Shown here piece by piece: positions 19,142 to 27,956 of a stretch of 64,000 bases of DNA; position 1 is the first letter of the stretch, and each line of letters opens with the position of its first letter. The notes below the pieces were generated by a model. The model was given only the letters and a program-made list of their open reading frames with translations, was not told the origin of the DNA and did not search any database. A program made the translations under genes and the position numbers. The stretch lies in contig AP022133.1 of assembly GCA_014169315.1 (NCBI GenBank), forward strand, positions 1,426,001-1,490,000, given 5' to 3'. The stretch comes from Enterobacter cloacae. Lineage in GTDB: Bacteria > Pseudomonadota > Gammaproteobacteria > Enterobacterales > Enterobacteriaceae.

Positions 19142-20594
19142 CCTGAGCCAGCGGCTGACGGTGCTGTTTATTCTGCTGCTGATGCTCTGCGCCACCGTTG
19201 CCTGCGCGGTGCAGCTCTACAGCAGCATGCAGTACGGCAACGCAATGGTGCAGCGGCTGTCCGGGGGACTGGCGCAACAGATTGTGCAGCGTGAACCGAT
19301 TCTGGACGCCCAGGGCAGCGTCGACCGCCGCGTGTTGAAACCGCTGTTCGATCGGCTGATGACCTTTAACCCGAGCGTTGAGCTGTATGTCATCTCTCCC
19401 GACGGCGATCTGCTGGCCGATGCAGCACCTCCGGGCCATATTCAGCGGCAAAAAATCGATATTGCGCCATTGCAAACCTTCCTCAACGGTGCGGCAATGC
19501 CGGTTTTTGGAGACGACCCCCGTAGCCAGGGGCAGAAAGTCTTCAGCGTTACCCCATTGCGTCAGGACGGTGAGCTGAAAGGCTATCTCTACATTATTTT
19601 GCAGGGCGAAGAGTCAAATGCGCTGGCAGAGATGGCCTGGCATAAAGCGCTCTGGAGCACGGCACTCTGGTCGTTGTTGCTGGTGGCGCTGTTTGGCCTG
19701 CTGGCGGGGCTGCTGGTCTGGTACTGGGTGACGCGTCCGGTGAAACGCCTGACGCTGGAGGTCGCCGGGCTGGAGCAGGACAGCATGACTGCCATCAAAC
19801 AGCTGGCGGCACAACCGCCGGAGCCCGCGGCAAATGATGAAGTGGCGATCCTGCGCAATACCTTTATCGAGCTGGCGCGCAAAATCACCACGCAATGGGA
19901 TCTCCTGGCCGATAGCGACCGTCAGCGCCGGGAGTTTATTGCCAATATTTCGCACGATCTGCGCACGCCGCTTACCTCATTGCTGGGCTATCTGGAGACG
20001 CTGTCGCTCAAATCCGCCACGCTGACGCCGCAGGAGCACCAGCAATATCTCACCACCGCGCTGCGCCAGGGACAAAAGGTGCGGCATCTGTCGCAGCAAC
20101 TGTTTGAACTGGCGCGTCTTGAGCACGGCGGTATAAAACCACAGCGCGAGCGCTTTGCGATGGGAGAGTTGATTTCCGATGTGGCGCAGAAGTTTGAACT
20201 GGCGGCGCGCACGCGTGAGCTGAATCTGCATATTGATGTGCCGGGGCCTCTGCCACTTTTAAACGCCGACGTGTCGATGATTGAGCGGGTGGTGACCAAT
20301 TTGCTGGATAACGCGATACGTCATACGCCCCCGGGTGGCGAGATCCGCATGGCGGTGTGGCAGGAGAACGAGCAGCTGCAGGTCGAAGTGGCGGACAGCG
20401 GGGCAGGCATTGATGCTGCGCTGCGCGACGGGCTGTTTCAGCGTCCTTCTGCGTTAAACCCACAGGCGTTACGGGAGAATCGCGGGGGGTTAGGGTTGTT
20501 AATTGTGAAACGGATGCTGGAATTGCACGGCGGTGGGATCAGGCTGATGGATTCGGTGAGCGGAGCCCGTTTTCGCTTCTTTGTACCACTGTGA
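19128..20594 (+). CDS. Sensor histidine kinase partner
   Basis: Inner-membrane histidine kinase of 488 residues. The first helix is near residues 10-30, a periplasmic sensor region of about 140 residues follows, the second helix is near 180-202 (LLLVALFGLLAGLLVWYWV), then a HAMP linker. The phospho-acceptor is His276 in FIANISHDLRTPLTS; the ATPase N-box is NLLDNAIRHTPPGG, with later G-boxes DSGAGI and GGLGLLIVKRM. It overlaps the regulator gene, so the pair is one transcript. The signal is unknown; the sensor domain resembles nothing I can name. Confidence 0.9.
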   Translation: MRRFNLSQRLTVLFILLLMLCATVACAVQLYSSMQYGNAMVQRLSGGLAQQIVQREPILDAQGSVDRRVLKPLFDRLMTFNPSVELYVISPDGDLLADAAPPGHIQRQKIDIAPLQTFLNGAAMPVFGDDPRSQGQKVFSVTPLRQDGELKGYLYIILQGEESNALAEMAWHKALWSTALWSLLLVALFGLLAGLLVWYWVTRPVKRLTLEVAGLEQDSMTAIKQLAAQPPEPAANDEVAILRNTFIELARKITTQWDLLADSDRQRREFIANISHDLRTPLTSLLGYLETLSLKSATLTPQEHQQYLTTALRQGQKVRHLSQQLFELARLEHGGIKPQRERFAMGELISDVAQKFELAARTRELNLHIDVPGPLPLLNADVSMIERVVTNLLDNAIRHTPPGGEIRMAVWQENEQLQVEVADSGAGIDAALRDGLFQRPSALNPQALRENRGGLGLLIVKRMLELHGGGIRLMDSVSGARFRFFVPL

Positions 20595-20597
20595 GAC

Positions 20598-20650
20598 GTT
20601 GCCGGATGGCTCGGGCTACAGACCCCCCGAGGCCGAGCCACCCGACAACA
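20598..20650. repeat. REP-like hairpin between the kinase gene and artJ
   Basis: GTTGCCGGATGGCTCGG on the left pairs, with a few mismatches, with CCGAGCCACCCGACAAC on the right, around a central GC-rich loop. It separates two converging genes and may end both transcripts. Confidence 0.65.
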
Positions 20651-20655
20651 AAGTA

Positions 20656-21387
20656 TTACTGCGGGAACCACTGCTCGCTGATTTTCTGATACGTCCCGTC
20701 CGCTTTAATTGCTTTCAGCGCGCCGTTCAGTTTTTCCAGCAGGGCTTTGTTATCCGGACGAACCGCGATACCCAGACCGGTGCCAAAGTACTGCGGGTCG
20801 GTCACTTTTTCAGTGGCGGTACCCAGCTGCGGGTTGGTTTTCAGCCACTCGTTGACCACGGCAGTGTCACCAAACACGCCATCGATACGGCCATTTTTCA
20901 GGTCGATAATCGCGTTCTGGTAGCTGTCGTAGGCCACGGTTTTCACTTCAGGATGTTTGTCCTGCAGGTATTTCTGGTGCGTGGTGCCGTTTTCCATCCC
21001 AATGCGTTTGCCTTTCAGCTCGCCAAAGGATTTGTACTCGCCTTTTTTGGCAATCACTACCGCAGAGTTTGCATAGTACGGGTCGGTGAAGGAGACCTGT
21101 TTGCTACGTTCTGGGGTGATGTCCATACCGGAGATCACCGCGTCGTATTTCTTGAATTTCAGAGACGGGATCAGGCTGTCAAATGCGTGGTTGGTGAATG
21201 TGCAGTCGGCCTGCATCTGTTTGCACAGCGCTTTTGCCAGGTCAATATCAAACCCGACAATCTGGTTGCTGGCATCCAGTGATTCAAACGGTGGGTAGGT
21301 AGCAGAAACACCGAAATTGATTTTCTCTGCGGCGGATGCGCCAGCGGCGAAAGTTGCCAGTAATGCGGCCAGAACTAACTTTTTCAT
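20656..21387 (-). CDS. artJ: Arginine-binding periplasmic protein ArtJ
   Basis: Periplasmic solute-binding protein with high arginine specificity in E. coli; it feeds the ArtPMQ importer. It is 243 residues, as in E. coli, with a signal peptide ending near residue 19 (AAGASA, then AEKINFGVSATYPPFES). Amino-acid binding landmarks are present: SATYPPFESLD, ISGMDITPERSKQV, and FGDTAVVNEWL. The start at 21387 has GGGAG. Two ARG boxes upstream indicate repression by ArgR. It is a paralogue of ArtI further right. Confidence 0.95.
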   Translation of the reverse strand: MKKLVLAALLATFAAGASAAEKINFGVSATYPPFESLDASNQIVGFDIDLAKALCKQMQADCTFTNHAFDSLIPSLKFKKYDAVISGMDITPERSKQVSFTDPYYANSAVVIAKKGEYKSFGELKGKRIGMENGTTHQKYLQDKHPEVKTVAYDSYQNAIIDLKNGRIDGVFGDTAVVNEWLKTNPQLGTATEKVTDPQYFGTGLGIAVRPDNKALLEKLNGALKAIKADGTYQKISEQWFPQ

Positions 21388-21455
21388 TGAATACTCCCGT
21401 CTGTCAATCTTGTCATTATGCGCCGTGTCTGCGGCATGGATGTACAATGCCAGTG

Positions 21456-21494
21456 ATTGAATTTATATGCAATAAAAATGATTAAATATTATTT
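21456..21494. promoter_or_regulatory. Paired ARG boxes upstream of artJ
   Basis: ATTGAATTTATATGCAAT (21456-21473) matches 13 of 14 core positions of the ArgR operator (TGAAT-WWWW-ATTCA), and AATGATTAAATATTATTT (21477-21494) matches 11. The 3-base gap is the classic spacing for an ArgR hexamer, implying arginine-dependent repression. Confidence 0.8.
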
Positions 21495-21501
21495 TTATCA
21501 C

Positions 21502-21534
21502 AAAAAAAAGCGGGCAACCCATAAGGTTACCCGC
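21502..21534 (-). terminator. Terminator of artPIQM
   Basis: GCGGGTAACC and GGTTGCCCGC-type arms (plus-strand 21510-21519 and 21525-21534) form a 10-bp stem with one mismatch, followed on the minus strand by eight T. Confidence 0.85.
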
Positions 21535-21565
21535 ATCGGGAATATAGATTTATGCACCTGAGTGA

Positions 21566-22234
21566 TTAATTTCTGCGCTCGAACGCCAGCGCTTTACGTT
21601 CAATCAGACGCATCATCAACGTCAGCAGACCGTTCACCACCAGATACACCAGACCCGCTGCACCGAACACCATCACGTCGTAGGTGCGTCCATACAGCAG
21701 CTGTCCGTGGCCCATCACTTCCATCAGCGTAATGGTGTAGGCCAGAGAAGTACTTTTGAATACCAGCACCACTTCGTTGGAATACGAGGACAGCGCACGC
21801 TTAAAGGCGTACGGCAGCAGTATAGCCAGCGTGTCTTTTTTGCTCATGCCCAGCGCACCGCAGGACTGCCATTGCCCTTCCGGGATCGCCCGGATAGCAC
21901 CGTAGAACAGCTGGGTGGTATAGGCCGCACTGTTCAGGGAGAGAGCAATCAGGGCACACAGCCACGGTTCAGAGAGCAGATGCCAGATAACCGGATACTC
22001 CTGCAGCGACGGGAACTGGCCCGGGCCGTAGTAAATCAGGAAGATCTGCACCAGCAGCGGTGTACCGGTAAACAGGGTGATGTAGCCGCGCACAATCCAC
22101 ACCAGCACTGGCGTTTTCAGCGTCAGGATGATGGTGAAGATGAGTGCCAGGATCAGCGCCACGATGATGGACGCCACGGTCAGCGTCAGGCTGGTGTGCA
22201 GCCCTTTCATCAGCTCGGGTAAGTAGTCAAGCAT
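21566..22234 (-). CDS. artM: Arginine importer permease ArtM
   Basis: Inner-membrane permease of the polar-amino-acid ABC uptake family (HisM-like), 222 residues as in E. coli. Hydrophobic helices run throughout; the family region GAIRAIPEGQWQSCGALGMSK contains the conserved EAA-type loop contacting ArtP. It shares a base with the artQ stop and is the last gene of artPIQM. Confidence 0.95.
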   Translation of the reverse strand: MLDYLPELMKGLHTSLTLTVASIIVALILALIFTIILTLKTPVLVWIVRGYITLFTGTPLLVQIFLIYYGPGQFPSLQEYPVIWHLLSEPWLCALIALSLNSAAYTTQLFYGAIRAIPEGQWQSCGALGMSKKDTLAILLPYAFKRALSSYSNEVVLVFKSTSLAYTITLMEVMGHGQLLYGRTYDVMVFGAAGLVYLVVNGLLTLMMRLIERKALAFERRN

Positions 22235-22950
22235 CAGCCTGGTCTCCGTTCAAAACGTGTTGCACGCAGGTCAATCCGCTTCAGGATGTACTGACTCAGC
22301 AACGTGATCACCAGGTAGATAGCGGCCGCCACAATGTACCAGGTAAACGGTTCCTGGGTACGGGTGGCGATACTTTTGGTTTGCAGCATCAAATCATTCA
22401 CGCTTATCAGGCTCACCAGCGCGGTGTCTTTCAACAGTACCAGCCACTGGTTACCCAGACCCGGCAGAGCATGACGCCACATCTGCGGCATCACCAGACG
22501 GAAGAAAATAGCCGCTTTCGATAAACCTAACGCCTGGCCAGATTCCCACTGCCCCTGCGGTACCGCTTTCAGCGCGCCGCGCAGGGTCTGCGAGGCATAG
22601 GCGGAGTAGAGCAGGGAGAGGGCGATCACGCCACACAGGAACGGGCTGACGTCAAAGTTTTCAATCTGCATCTGCACCGGGATCTGCGCAAACCCAAGAT
22701 TGATGGTAAAGCCGTCTGACAGCGTTAACAGCAGCTGTGAGGAACCGAAATAGATAAACAGGACGACCAGAATCTCGGGTAATCCACGCAGCACGGTCAC
22801 CAGCGCGGAACCCGTCCAGGCGACAGGGAACCATTTCGCTGATTCCCATACCGCAAAGAACATCGCCAGCACGAGGCCGATAATCAGTGCACAAACGGCA
22901 AGGCCGACGGTCATCCCGGCGGCGCTTGCTAAAGGAAAAATTTCATTCAT
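22234..22950 (-). CDS. artQ: Arginine importer permease ArtQ
   Basis: Second permease of the arginine importer, 238 residues as in E. coli, paired with ArtM. The ABC-docking region reads [21 protein letters not shown]. It begins 6 bases after artI ends, consistent with the artP-artI-artQ-artM operon. Confidence 0.95.
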   Translation of the reverse strand: MNEIFPLASAAGMTVGLAVCALIIGLVLAMFFAVWESAKWFPVAWTGSALVTVLRGLPEILVVLFIYFGSSQLLLTLSDGFTINLGFAQIPVQMQIENFDVSPFLCGVIALSLLYSAYASQTLRGALKAVPQGQWESGQALGLSKAAIFFRLVMPQMWRHALPGLGNQWLVLLKDTALVSLISVNDLMLQTKSIATRTQEPFTWYIVAAAIYLVITLLSQYILKRIDLRATRFERRPG

Positions 22951-22956
22951 CAGGAA

Positions 22957-23688
22957 TTACTTCTGGAACCATTTTTTGTAGATGGTTTCGTAGGTGCCGT
23001 CTTTCTTCACTTTTTCCAGCGCAGCGTTGAATTTCTGCTGCAGGTCAGTGTTGCCCTGACGCACGGCGATGCCGAGACCGGTACCGAAGTACGCTTTATC
23101 TGTCACTTTGTCACCAACAGCCGCCAGTTTGTCGTTCGCTTTCAGCCATTCAGTCACCACGGCGGTATCACCAAACACACCGTCAATACGGCCATTCTGC
23201 AGATCCAGCTTCGCATTCTGGTAGCTGTCATACGGAACGGTGGTGATTTCCGGGTGCTTATCGGTAATGAATTTCTGGTGGGGGGTACCGTTCTGCACGC
23301 CAACTTTCTTGCCTTTCAGCTGATCAATAGAGGTGAATTTCCCTTTCTGACCAATGAACAGGGCGGAGTTGTCATAGTACGGCGTGGAGAACAGCACCTG
23401 CTTTTCACGTTCAGGGGTGATGTCCATACCCGCCATCACGGCGTCGATACGGCGGAACTTCAGGCTTGGGATCAGGCTGTCAAACGCCTGGTTGCTGAAG
23501 GTACAGGTGGCGTCGATCTCTTTACACAGGGCGTTAGCCAGATCCACGTCGAAGCCAACAATTTTGTTGTTGGCGTCGATGGATTCAAACGGAGGATAAG
23601 ACGCTTCGGTAGCGAAACGAATGGTCTGGGCTGCGGTAGCGGAAAGGCTGACGCTAGCAAGCAGCGCGGCAATCAATACTTTTTTCAT
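22957..23688 (-). CDS. artI: Periplasmic binding protein ArtI
   Basis: Periplasmic binding protein of the arginine system; in E. coli its ligand is not as clearly arginine as that of ArtJ. It is 243 residues with signal peptide MKKVLIAALLASVSLSATA and mature AQTIRFATEASYPPFES. The start at 23688 is the family start; the open frame continues upstream through artP in another register and is not used. It is roughly two-thirds similar to ArtJ by eye, an old duplication shared with E. coli. Confidence 0.95.
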   Translation of the reverse strand: MKKVLIAALLASVSLSATAAQTIRFATEASYPPFESIDANNKIVGFDVDLANALCKEIDATCTFSNQAFDSLIPSLKFRRIDAVMAGMDITPEREKQVLFSTPYYDNSALFIGQKGKFTSIDQLKGKKVGVQNGTPHQKFITDKHPEITTVPYDSYQNAKLDLQNGRIDGVFGDTAVVTEWLKANDKLAAVGDKVTDKAYFGTGLGIAVRQGNTDLQQKFNAALEKVKKDGTYETIYKKWFQK

Positions 23689-23707
23689 TATCATTTTCCC
23701 TAACACA

Positions 23708-24436
23708 TCAGTGAGATAAGTAATTTTTGAAGGCATCGGTTTGCGGGTTCGTGAAGCAGCTCGCATCACCTTGCTCAACGATATACCCGTTTTCCATGTA
23801 AACCACGCGGCTGGCGGTTTTGCGCGCCACTTCCACTTCATGGGTAACGATGACTTGTGTAATGTTGGTTTCCGCCAGCTCACGAATGATGCTCACGATC
23901 TGGGCGGTAATTTCCGGGTCCAGCGCTGCGGTCGGCTCATCAAACAGCAGAACCGCAGGCTCCATCATCAGAGCACGGGCAATGGCCACGCGCTGTTGCT
24001 GACCACCTGAAAGGTGCAGAGGATAACGGTCGCTGTACGGTTTAAGACGCAGACGTTCCAGCAACTTCTCGGCACGTGCCATCGCCTGATCTTTGCTTAA
24101 ACCGAGCACGCGACAAGGCGCTTCAATCAGGTTTTGCAGGACGGTCAGGTGAGGCCAGAGGTTGTATTGCTGGAAGACCATGCCGACGTTTTGACGCAAT
24201 TCGCGAATCGCTTTTTCTGACGGGGTTTTCGCGAAGTCAAAATGGTTGCCGGCAATCGCCAGCGTACCGGAACGGGGCATTTCAAGCAGATTAAGGACAC
24301 GCAAAAGAGAACTTTTACCTGCGCCGCTTGGGCCAAGCAAAACCAACGTTTCGCCTTCCGGGCAGTTCAGCGTGATGTCAAACAGCGCCTGGTGTGCGCC
24401 GTAAAAGCAGTTAATGCCGTTTAGTTTAATACTCAT
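23708..24436 (-). CDS. artP: Arginine importer ATPase ArtP
   Basis: Cytoplasmic ABC ATPase energising ArtQM, 242 residues as in E. coli. Walker A is [10 protein letters not shown]-loop [12 protein letters not shown], signature [15 protein letters not shown], Walker B VLLFDEP, and switch His in [10 protein letters not shown]. It is the first gene of artPIQM, whose promoter lies between it and ybjP. Confidence 0.95.
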   Translation of the reverse strand: MSIKLNGINCFYGAHQALFDITLNCPEGETLVLLGPSGAGKSSLLRVLNLLEMPRSGTLAIAGNHFDFAKTPSEKAIRELRQNVGMVFQQYNLWPHLTVLQNLIEAPCRVLGLSKDQAMARAEKLLERLRLKPYSDRYPLHLSGGQQQRVAIARALMMEPAVLLFDEPTAALDPEITAQIVSIIRELAETNITQVIVTHEVEVARKTASRVVYMENGYIVEQGDASCFTNPQTDAFKNYLSH

Positions 24437-24497
24437 CGGGGCAGTCTTTACTCATCCAGGCAATCTATAGCCATTGAAGCCGCAGATAGTACCGTTG

Positions 24498-24515
24498 ACA
24501 GAATAGTTATGCAAT
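24498..24515. promoter_or_regulatory. Candidate ARG box upstream of artP
   Basis: ACAGAATAGTTATGCAAT, read on the minus strand as ATTGCATAACTATTCTGT, resembles the ArgR operator. A weaker second box may follow near 24520. The match is poorer than at artJ. Confidence 0.4.
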
Positions 24516-24662
24516 ATTTCTGCGTTAAAAGTTAAATATAACCCGCAAACCTCTCTAAACATAGCACAAAATAGTGAACCGCAAGGGCGACAAGTATAAA
24601 TGTCGGCATTCCGTATGAAATGCCGCACATTTTACGGGGGTTACAATTTTATAACGGTTGGT

Positions 24663-25181
24663 TTAGCGGTTTTCAATCGACTGGCGAAGCGTACCTGCCG
24701 GGGCATGAACGCTACCGCCAACGTAGCGTACGTCGTCCACCGCCCAGCACTGACCTTCACGGATCATCAGCACTTCATCCTGCCAGGTCTGGGTGCCCTG
24801 GGTCAGTTTTACGCGCAGGGGAATGTTTCGTGCATCGGTGTTCGGGATTGTCGAGGCGCTGGCAACCTCGGCGCTGTCTGGCAGCGTAGCCCGGCTGGAG
24901 AACGGATCGGATTTCAGCAACGCGTTATGCTGCGGAACGCGCGACGCATCGGTGAGCCGCTTTGCCAGACCATCGCTCAGGTACGGACGCAGGGCCGTGA
25001 TGTCGTTACTGCGGTGCTGAATGCGATAATCATAAAACTGCTGCGCCACGGTATCCGGGCCGCCATCAATACATGGGCCGCTGCGGGTACCGATATCCTT
25101 AAAGGCTGGCGTAACCGTGGTGGTACAGGCGCTGAGCACCAGCGCACAGGGCACTAAAAGCGTTAAAGCAGAGTAGCGCAT
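24663..25181 (-). CDS. ybjP: Lipoprotein YbjP
   Basis: Predicted outer-membrane lipoprotein of unknown function, 172 residues against 171 in E. coli. The lipobox LSAC places the lipidated Cys at residue 19, after a short hydrophobic signal. Conserved stretches include TVAQQFYDYRIQHRSNDITALRPYLSD and GQCWAVDDVRYVGGSVHA. Divergent from ybjQ. Confidence 0.93.
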   Translation of the reverse strand: MRYSALTLLVPCALVLSACTTTVTPAFKDIGTRSGPCIDGGPDTVAQQFYDYRIQHRSNDITALRPYLSDGLAKRLTDASRVPQHNALLKSDPFSSRATLPDSAEVASASTIPNTDARNIPLRVKLTQGTQTWQDEVLMIREGQCWAVDDVRYVGGSVHAPAGTLRQSIENR

Positions 25182-25288
25182 GTTGATTTCCTTATTTATT
25201 AACTATCCTTTCAATCATAGCGTAACGAACCGATAATGCTGCCTGAGCAACACGCTAACGCATTGAACGCTAAAGAAGGAGATAAAGT

Positions 25289-25612
25289 ATGCAATTTTCA
25301 ACGACGCCAACCCTGGAAGGACAACCGATTATTGAATATTGCGGTGTGGTAACGGGCGAGGCCATTCTCGGGGCGAACATCTTCCGGGACTTCTTTGCCG
25401 GGATCCGCGACATCGTCGGTGGGCGTTCTGGCGCTTACGAAAAAGAGCTGCGTAAAGCGCGTGAAATTGCGTTCAAAGAGCTGGGCGAGCAGGCGCAGGC
25501 ACTGGGCGCAGATGCGGTTGTAGGGATTGATATTGACTACGAAACGGTCGGTAAAGATGCCAGCATGCTGATGGTGAGCGTAAGCGGTACGGCGGTGAAA
25601 ACCCGTCGATGA
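25289..25612 (+). CDS. ybjQ: YbjQ (UPF0145 family)
   Basis: Small cytoplasmic protein of 107 residues, same as in E. coli, from a widespread family (YbjQ/DUF74) that forms ring-shaped pentamers in crystal structures. The family core is clear: [32 protein letters not shown] and [12 protein letters not shown]. Function unknown; metal or cation binding has been proposed. It overlaps amiD by 4 bases (ATGA), so they are coupled. Confidence 0.93.
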   Translation: MQFSTTPTLEGQPIIEYCGVVTGEAILGANIFRDFFAGIRDIVGGRSGAYEKELRKAREIAFKELGEQAQALGADAVVGIDIDYETVGKDASMLMVSVSGTAVKTRR

Positions 25613-26439
25613 AGCGTACGCTCTCAACCTTCCTGCTGGCGCTGTTGCTGGCAGGCTGTGCCACGGAAAAAGGCATTGTTGATAAAGGTACCTATGAGCT
25701 GGATACCCGTCATCAGGCGCAGGCAGCCTACCCACGCATAAAGGTGCTGGTGCTCCACTACACCGCCGATGATTTTGACAGCTCGCTGGCAACGCTGACG
25801 GATAAAAACGTCAGCTCCCACTATTTGATCCCCGCGAACCCGCCTGTTCCTGATGGTAAACCGCGCATCTGGCAGCTGGTGCCAGAGAGCGAACTGGCCT
25901 GGCATGCGGGTATCAGCTTCTGGCGCGGCACTAACCGCATTAATGATACGTCTGTCGGTATTGAGCTGGAAAACCGTGGCTGGCAAAAGACCGGGGGGAC
26001 GAAATCCTTCACACCGTTCGAGCCCGCGCAAATTGCGGCACTGATCCCTCTCGCCAAAGATATTATTGCCCGCTACGACATCAAACCGCAGAACGTGGTG
26101 GCGCATTCTGATATTGCACCGCAGCGCAAGGACGATCCTGGCCCGCTGTTTCCGTGGCAGGCGTTGGCAAAGCAGGGGATAGGTGCCTGGCCAGATCCCG
26201 CTCGCGTCGCGTTTTACATCAATGGCCGCCCACGTAATCAGGACGTGGATCGTGCGGCATTGCTCGATCTGCTGGCGCGTTATGGTTATGAAGTCCCTGA
26301 CAACGCGACAGAGCAGCAGCAGAAAAGAGTGATTACAGCGTTTCAGATGCATTACCGCCCCTCGCTGTGGAACGGTGTCGCGGATGTCGAAACGATGGCC
26401 ATCGCCGAAGCGCTTTTAGAGAAATACGGGCAGGAGTAA
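25609..26439 (+). CDS. amiD: N-acetylmuramyl-L-alanine amidase AmiD (lipoprotein)
   Basis: Outer-membrane-anchored zinc amidase that cleaves the bond between muramic acid and the stem peptide, including anhydro-muropeptides. The lipobox LLAGC places the lipid on C17. The amidase_2 domain (about residues 40-190) contains zinc ligands H50 ([10 protein letters not shown]) and the [16 protein letters not shown] motif with the second His and the Asp. A C-terminal peptidoglycan-binding-like domain (about 200-276) follows. It is 276 residues, as in E. coli. The backbone stops here; ybjS, its K-12 neighbour, is 22.5 kb away. Confidence 0.94.
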   Translation: MKRTLSTFLLALLLAGCATEKGIVDKGTYELDTRHQAQAAYPRIKVLVLHYTADDFDSSLATLTDKNVSSHYLIPANPPVPDGKPRIWQLVPESELAWHAGISFWRGTNRINDTSVGIELENRGWQKTGGTKSFTPFEPAQIAALIPLAKDIIARYDIKPQNVVAHSDIAPQRKDDPGPLFPWQALAKQGIGAWPDPARVAFYINGRPRNQDVDRAALLDLLARYGYEVPDNATEQQQKRVITAFQMHYRPSLWNGVADVETMAIAEALLEKYGQE

Positions 26440-26485
26440 TTCCCCCGTCTTTCAGGGTTTGAGTGGGGATCCTGTCCAGAATAAG

Positions 26486-26503
26486 CCTAAGATTAATCTT
26501 AGG
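26486..26503. repeat. Perfect 18-bp palindrome downstream of amiD
   Basis: CCTAAGATTAATCTTAGG is an uninterrupted palindrome in the 266-base gap between amiD and the Crp-like regulator. It could be an operator for that regulator; it is too AT-rich, and lacks the T-run, for a good terminator. Confidence 0.6.
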
Positions 26504-26705
26504 TTCAATGATGTTTAAATTATAGTTAATTGACTTAATATTACCCGAATCTATGATAGACACATAGCTCGCTAAGCAATCACACAATAAATCTTATAAT
26601 CAGAGATTATTTCTCGGCCTGGTTTTTTATTTCAAATGGAATGCTCGCAGTATTGTTACTGCGGGTTCTCACATCTTAAATAAACATCTTAAAACGGGTA
26701 TAACA

Positions 26706-27329
26706 ATGTTAAGCATTTACGGTAAAAAATTACGCCCTCACAGTGAACTGGACGCCATTATTTCTGCAACTGAGGGCTATGAAGAAAAAACCTTAAAGAA
26801 ATGGCAGAAAATAACAACCAGCGATAATGACTATATTCATATCATTGTCAGCGGTGAAGTTGAGTTCCGCCGCGAATCAGACGAACTGTGTATGTTCATG
26901 CTACAAGGTCAGTGTATCTTTGGCCTGTCATCAATTTATTACCAGTCGTCCCACATGTATGGCATGGTACGGACGAATGCGGTGGTTCGCTCTATCCCGA
27001 AAGTGGTTTTTGCTCAGCTGATGACGGAGAAAAACCTGTGGCCACAGCTCACTAAGGTGCTCTCCTGGTATATCTGCATGCTGAGCAAACGTGATGACGT
27101 TTTGGTTGCCCGCAGTGCTTACTCTGTTGTGCGCGAGTTTTTGTTAGAGATAAATGAACTGATTATTTATCATCAACGTGATATCAACGTTTATGACTAT
27201 ATTCAGGAATACACTAACCTGGCGCGCAGTACCATCATCAAAATACTGTCCGATCTGAAAAAAGGGCAATATATTGTGGTGGAAAAGGGTCGACTCCTTA
27301 ACATCACCACCCTGCCGGAAAAATATTAA
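26706..27329 (+). CDS. Crp/Fnr-like regulator of the IprA (YaiV) type
   Basis: Probable transcription regulator of 207 residues. The N-terminal half (about 20-120) has a cyclic-nucleotide-binding-like beta-roll (IHIIVSGEVEFRRES, LQGQCIFGLSSIYYQ), without the cAMP-contact signature of Crp. The C-terminal half holds a winged helix-turn-helix (LARSTIIKILSDLKKGQYIVVEKGRL). It resembles the IprA/YaiV group, whose founding member affects peroxide resistance in Salmonella. Its stop abuts the stop of gspB with no spare base, and it lies at the edge of the secretion island, so it may regulate it; that is inference. Confidence 0.7.
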   Translation: MLSIYGKKLRPHSELDAIISATEGYEEKTLKKWQKITTSDNDYIHIIVSGEVEFRRESDELCMFMLQGQCIFGLSSIYYQSSHMYGMVRTNAVVRSIPKVVFAQLMTEKNLWPQLTKVLSWYICMLSKRDDVLVARSAYSVVREFLLEINELIIYHQRDINVYDYIQEYTNLARSTIIKILSDLKKGQYIVVEKGRLLNITTLPEKY

Positions 27330-27956
27330 TTATCCCAGTTGGTCTCCTTTTTTACCTGAGGGAGACCGGGTGTTCTCTTGATGTCCCACATTTGCCCGTG
27401 AATTATCCTGCGTTTCATCAACCGGTGGCGCGGGAATTTTGCCTTGTGAATAATCCTGCTCCTGTTCTTTTAATGCCTGCTTTAATAATTCGGCCACTGA
27501 CGCATCTTCCTGGCCCGTGTTTGCGGGGGCATCCTCGTGTGCCTCGGTTCCCGGTAGGGTATCGTGCGACGTGTCGCGCGGAATATCCCCGTCAGGTGCC
27601 TGCTGCCAGTCTGCTGCATCACTATTGATCGGCATATCCTGCATGGCAGGGATCGCTTTTGCTGGCGGCTCCGGTTTGGGTTGCGGATGCGGGAACGGCT
27701 TACTCACGTACACATAATGCATATCCGAAAGCTGTGTTTCCGGTTTGGCGACGCTCGCCTTAACCGGCTCGGCTGCCGGGTGGCGCAGGTTCCAGTAAAC
27801 ATGTGCGTAAAGTCCGGCCACCAGCATGGTGCATAGTCCCAGCATCCACAATAACGTGTTACCGGCAATTTTCTTCAGGCTGGGGAAGCGGTACGAAAAC
27901 CAGACGGCCTCCCCGGTTGCGTAGCTGCGCTGGGCCGCAAGACAGATTGTAGACAT
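27330..27956 (-). CDS. gspB: GspB-like type II secretion assembly protein
   Basis: Inner-membrane protein of 208 residues that works with GspA to insert the secretin across the peptidoglycan. One hydrophobic helix (about residues 33-52, LLWMLGLCTMLVAGLYAHVYW) is followed by a periplasmic Pro-rich segment (SKPFPHPQPKPEPPAKAIPAM) and an acidic low-complexity tail. K-12 GspB is shorter (139 residues). It follows gspA with a one-base overlap (TGATG). Assigned mainly from position and topology. Confidence 0.75.
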   Translation of the reverse strand: MSTICLAAQRSYATGEAVWFSYRFPSLKKIAGNTLLWMLGLCTMLVAGLYAHVYWNLRHPAAEPVKASVAKPETQLSDMHYVYVSKPFPHPQPKPEPPAKAIPAMQDMPINSDAADWQQAPDGDIPRDTSHDTLPGTEAHEDAPANTGQEDASVAELLKQALKEQEQDYSQGKIPAPPVDETQDNSRANVGHQENTRSPSGKKGDQLG

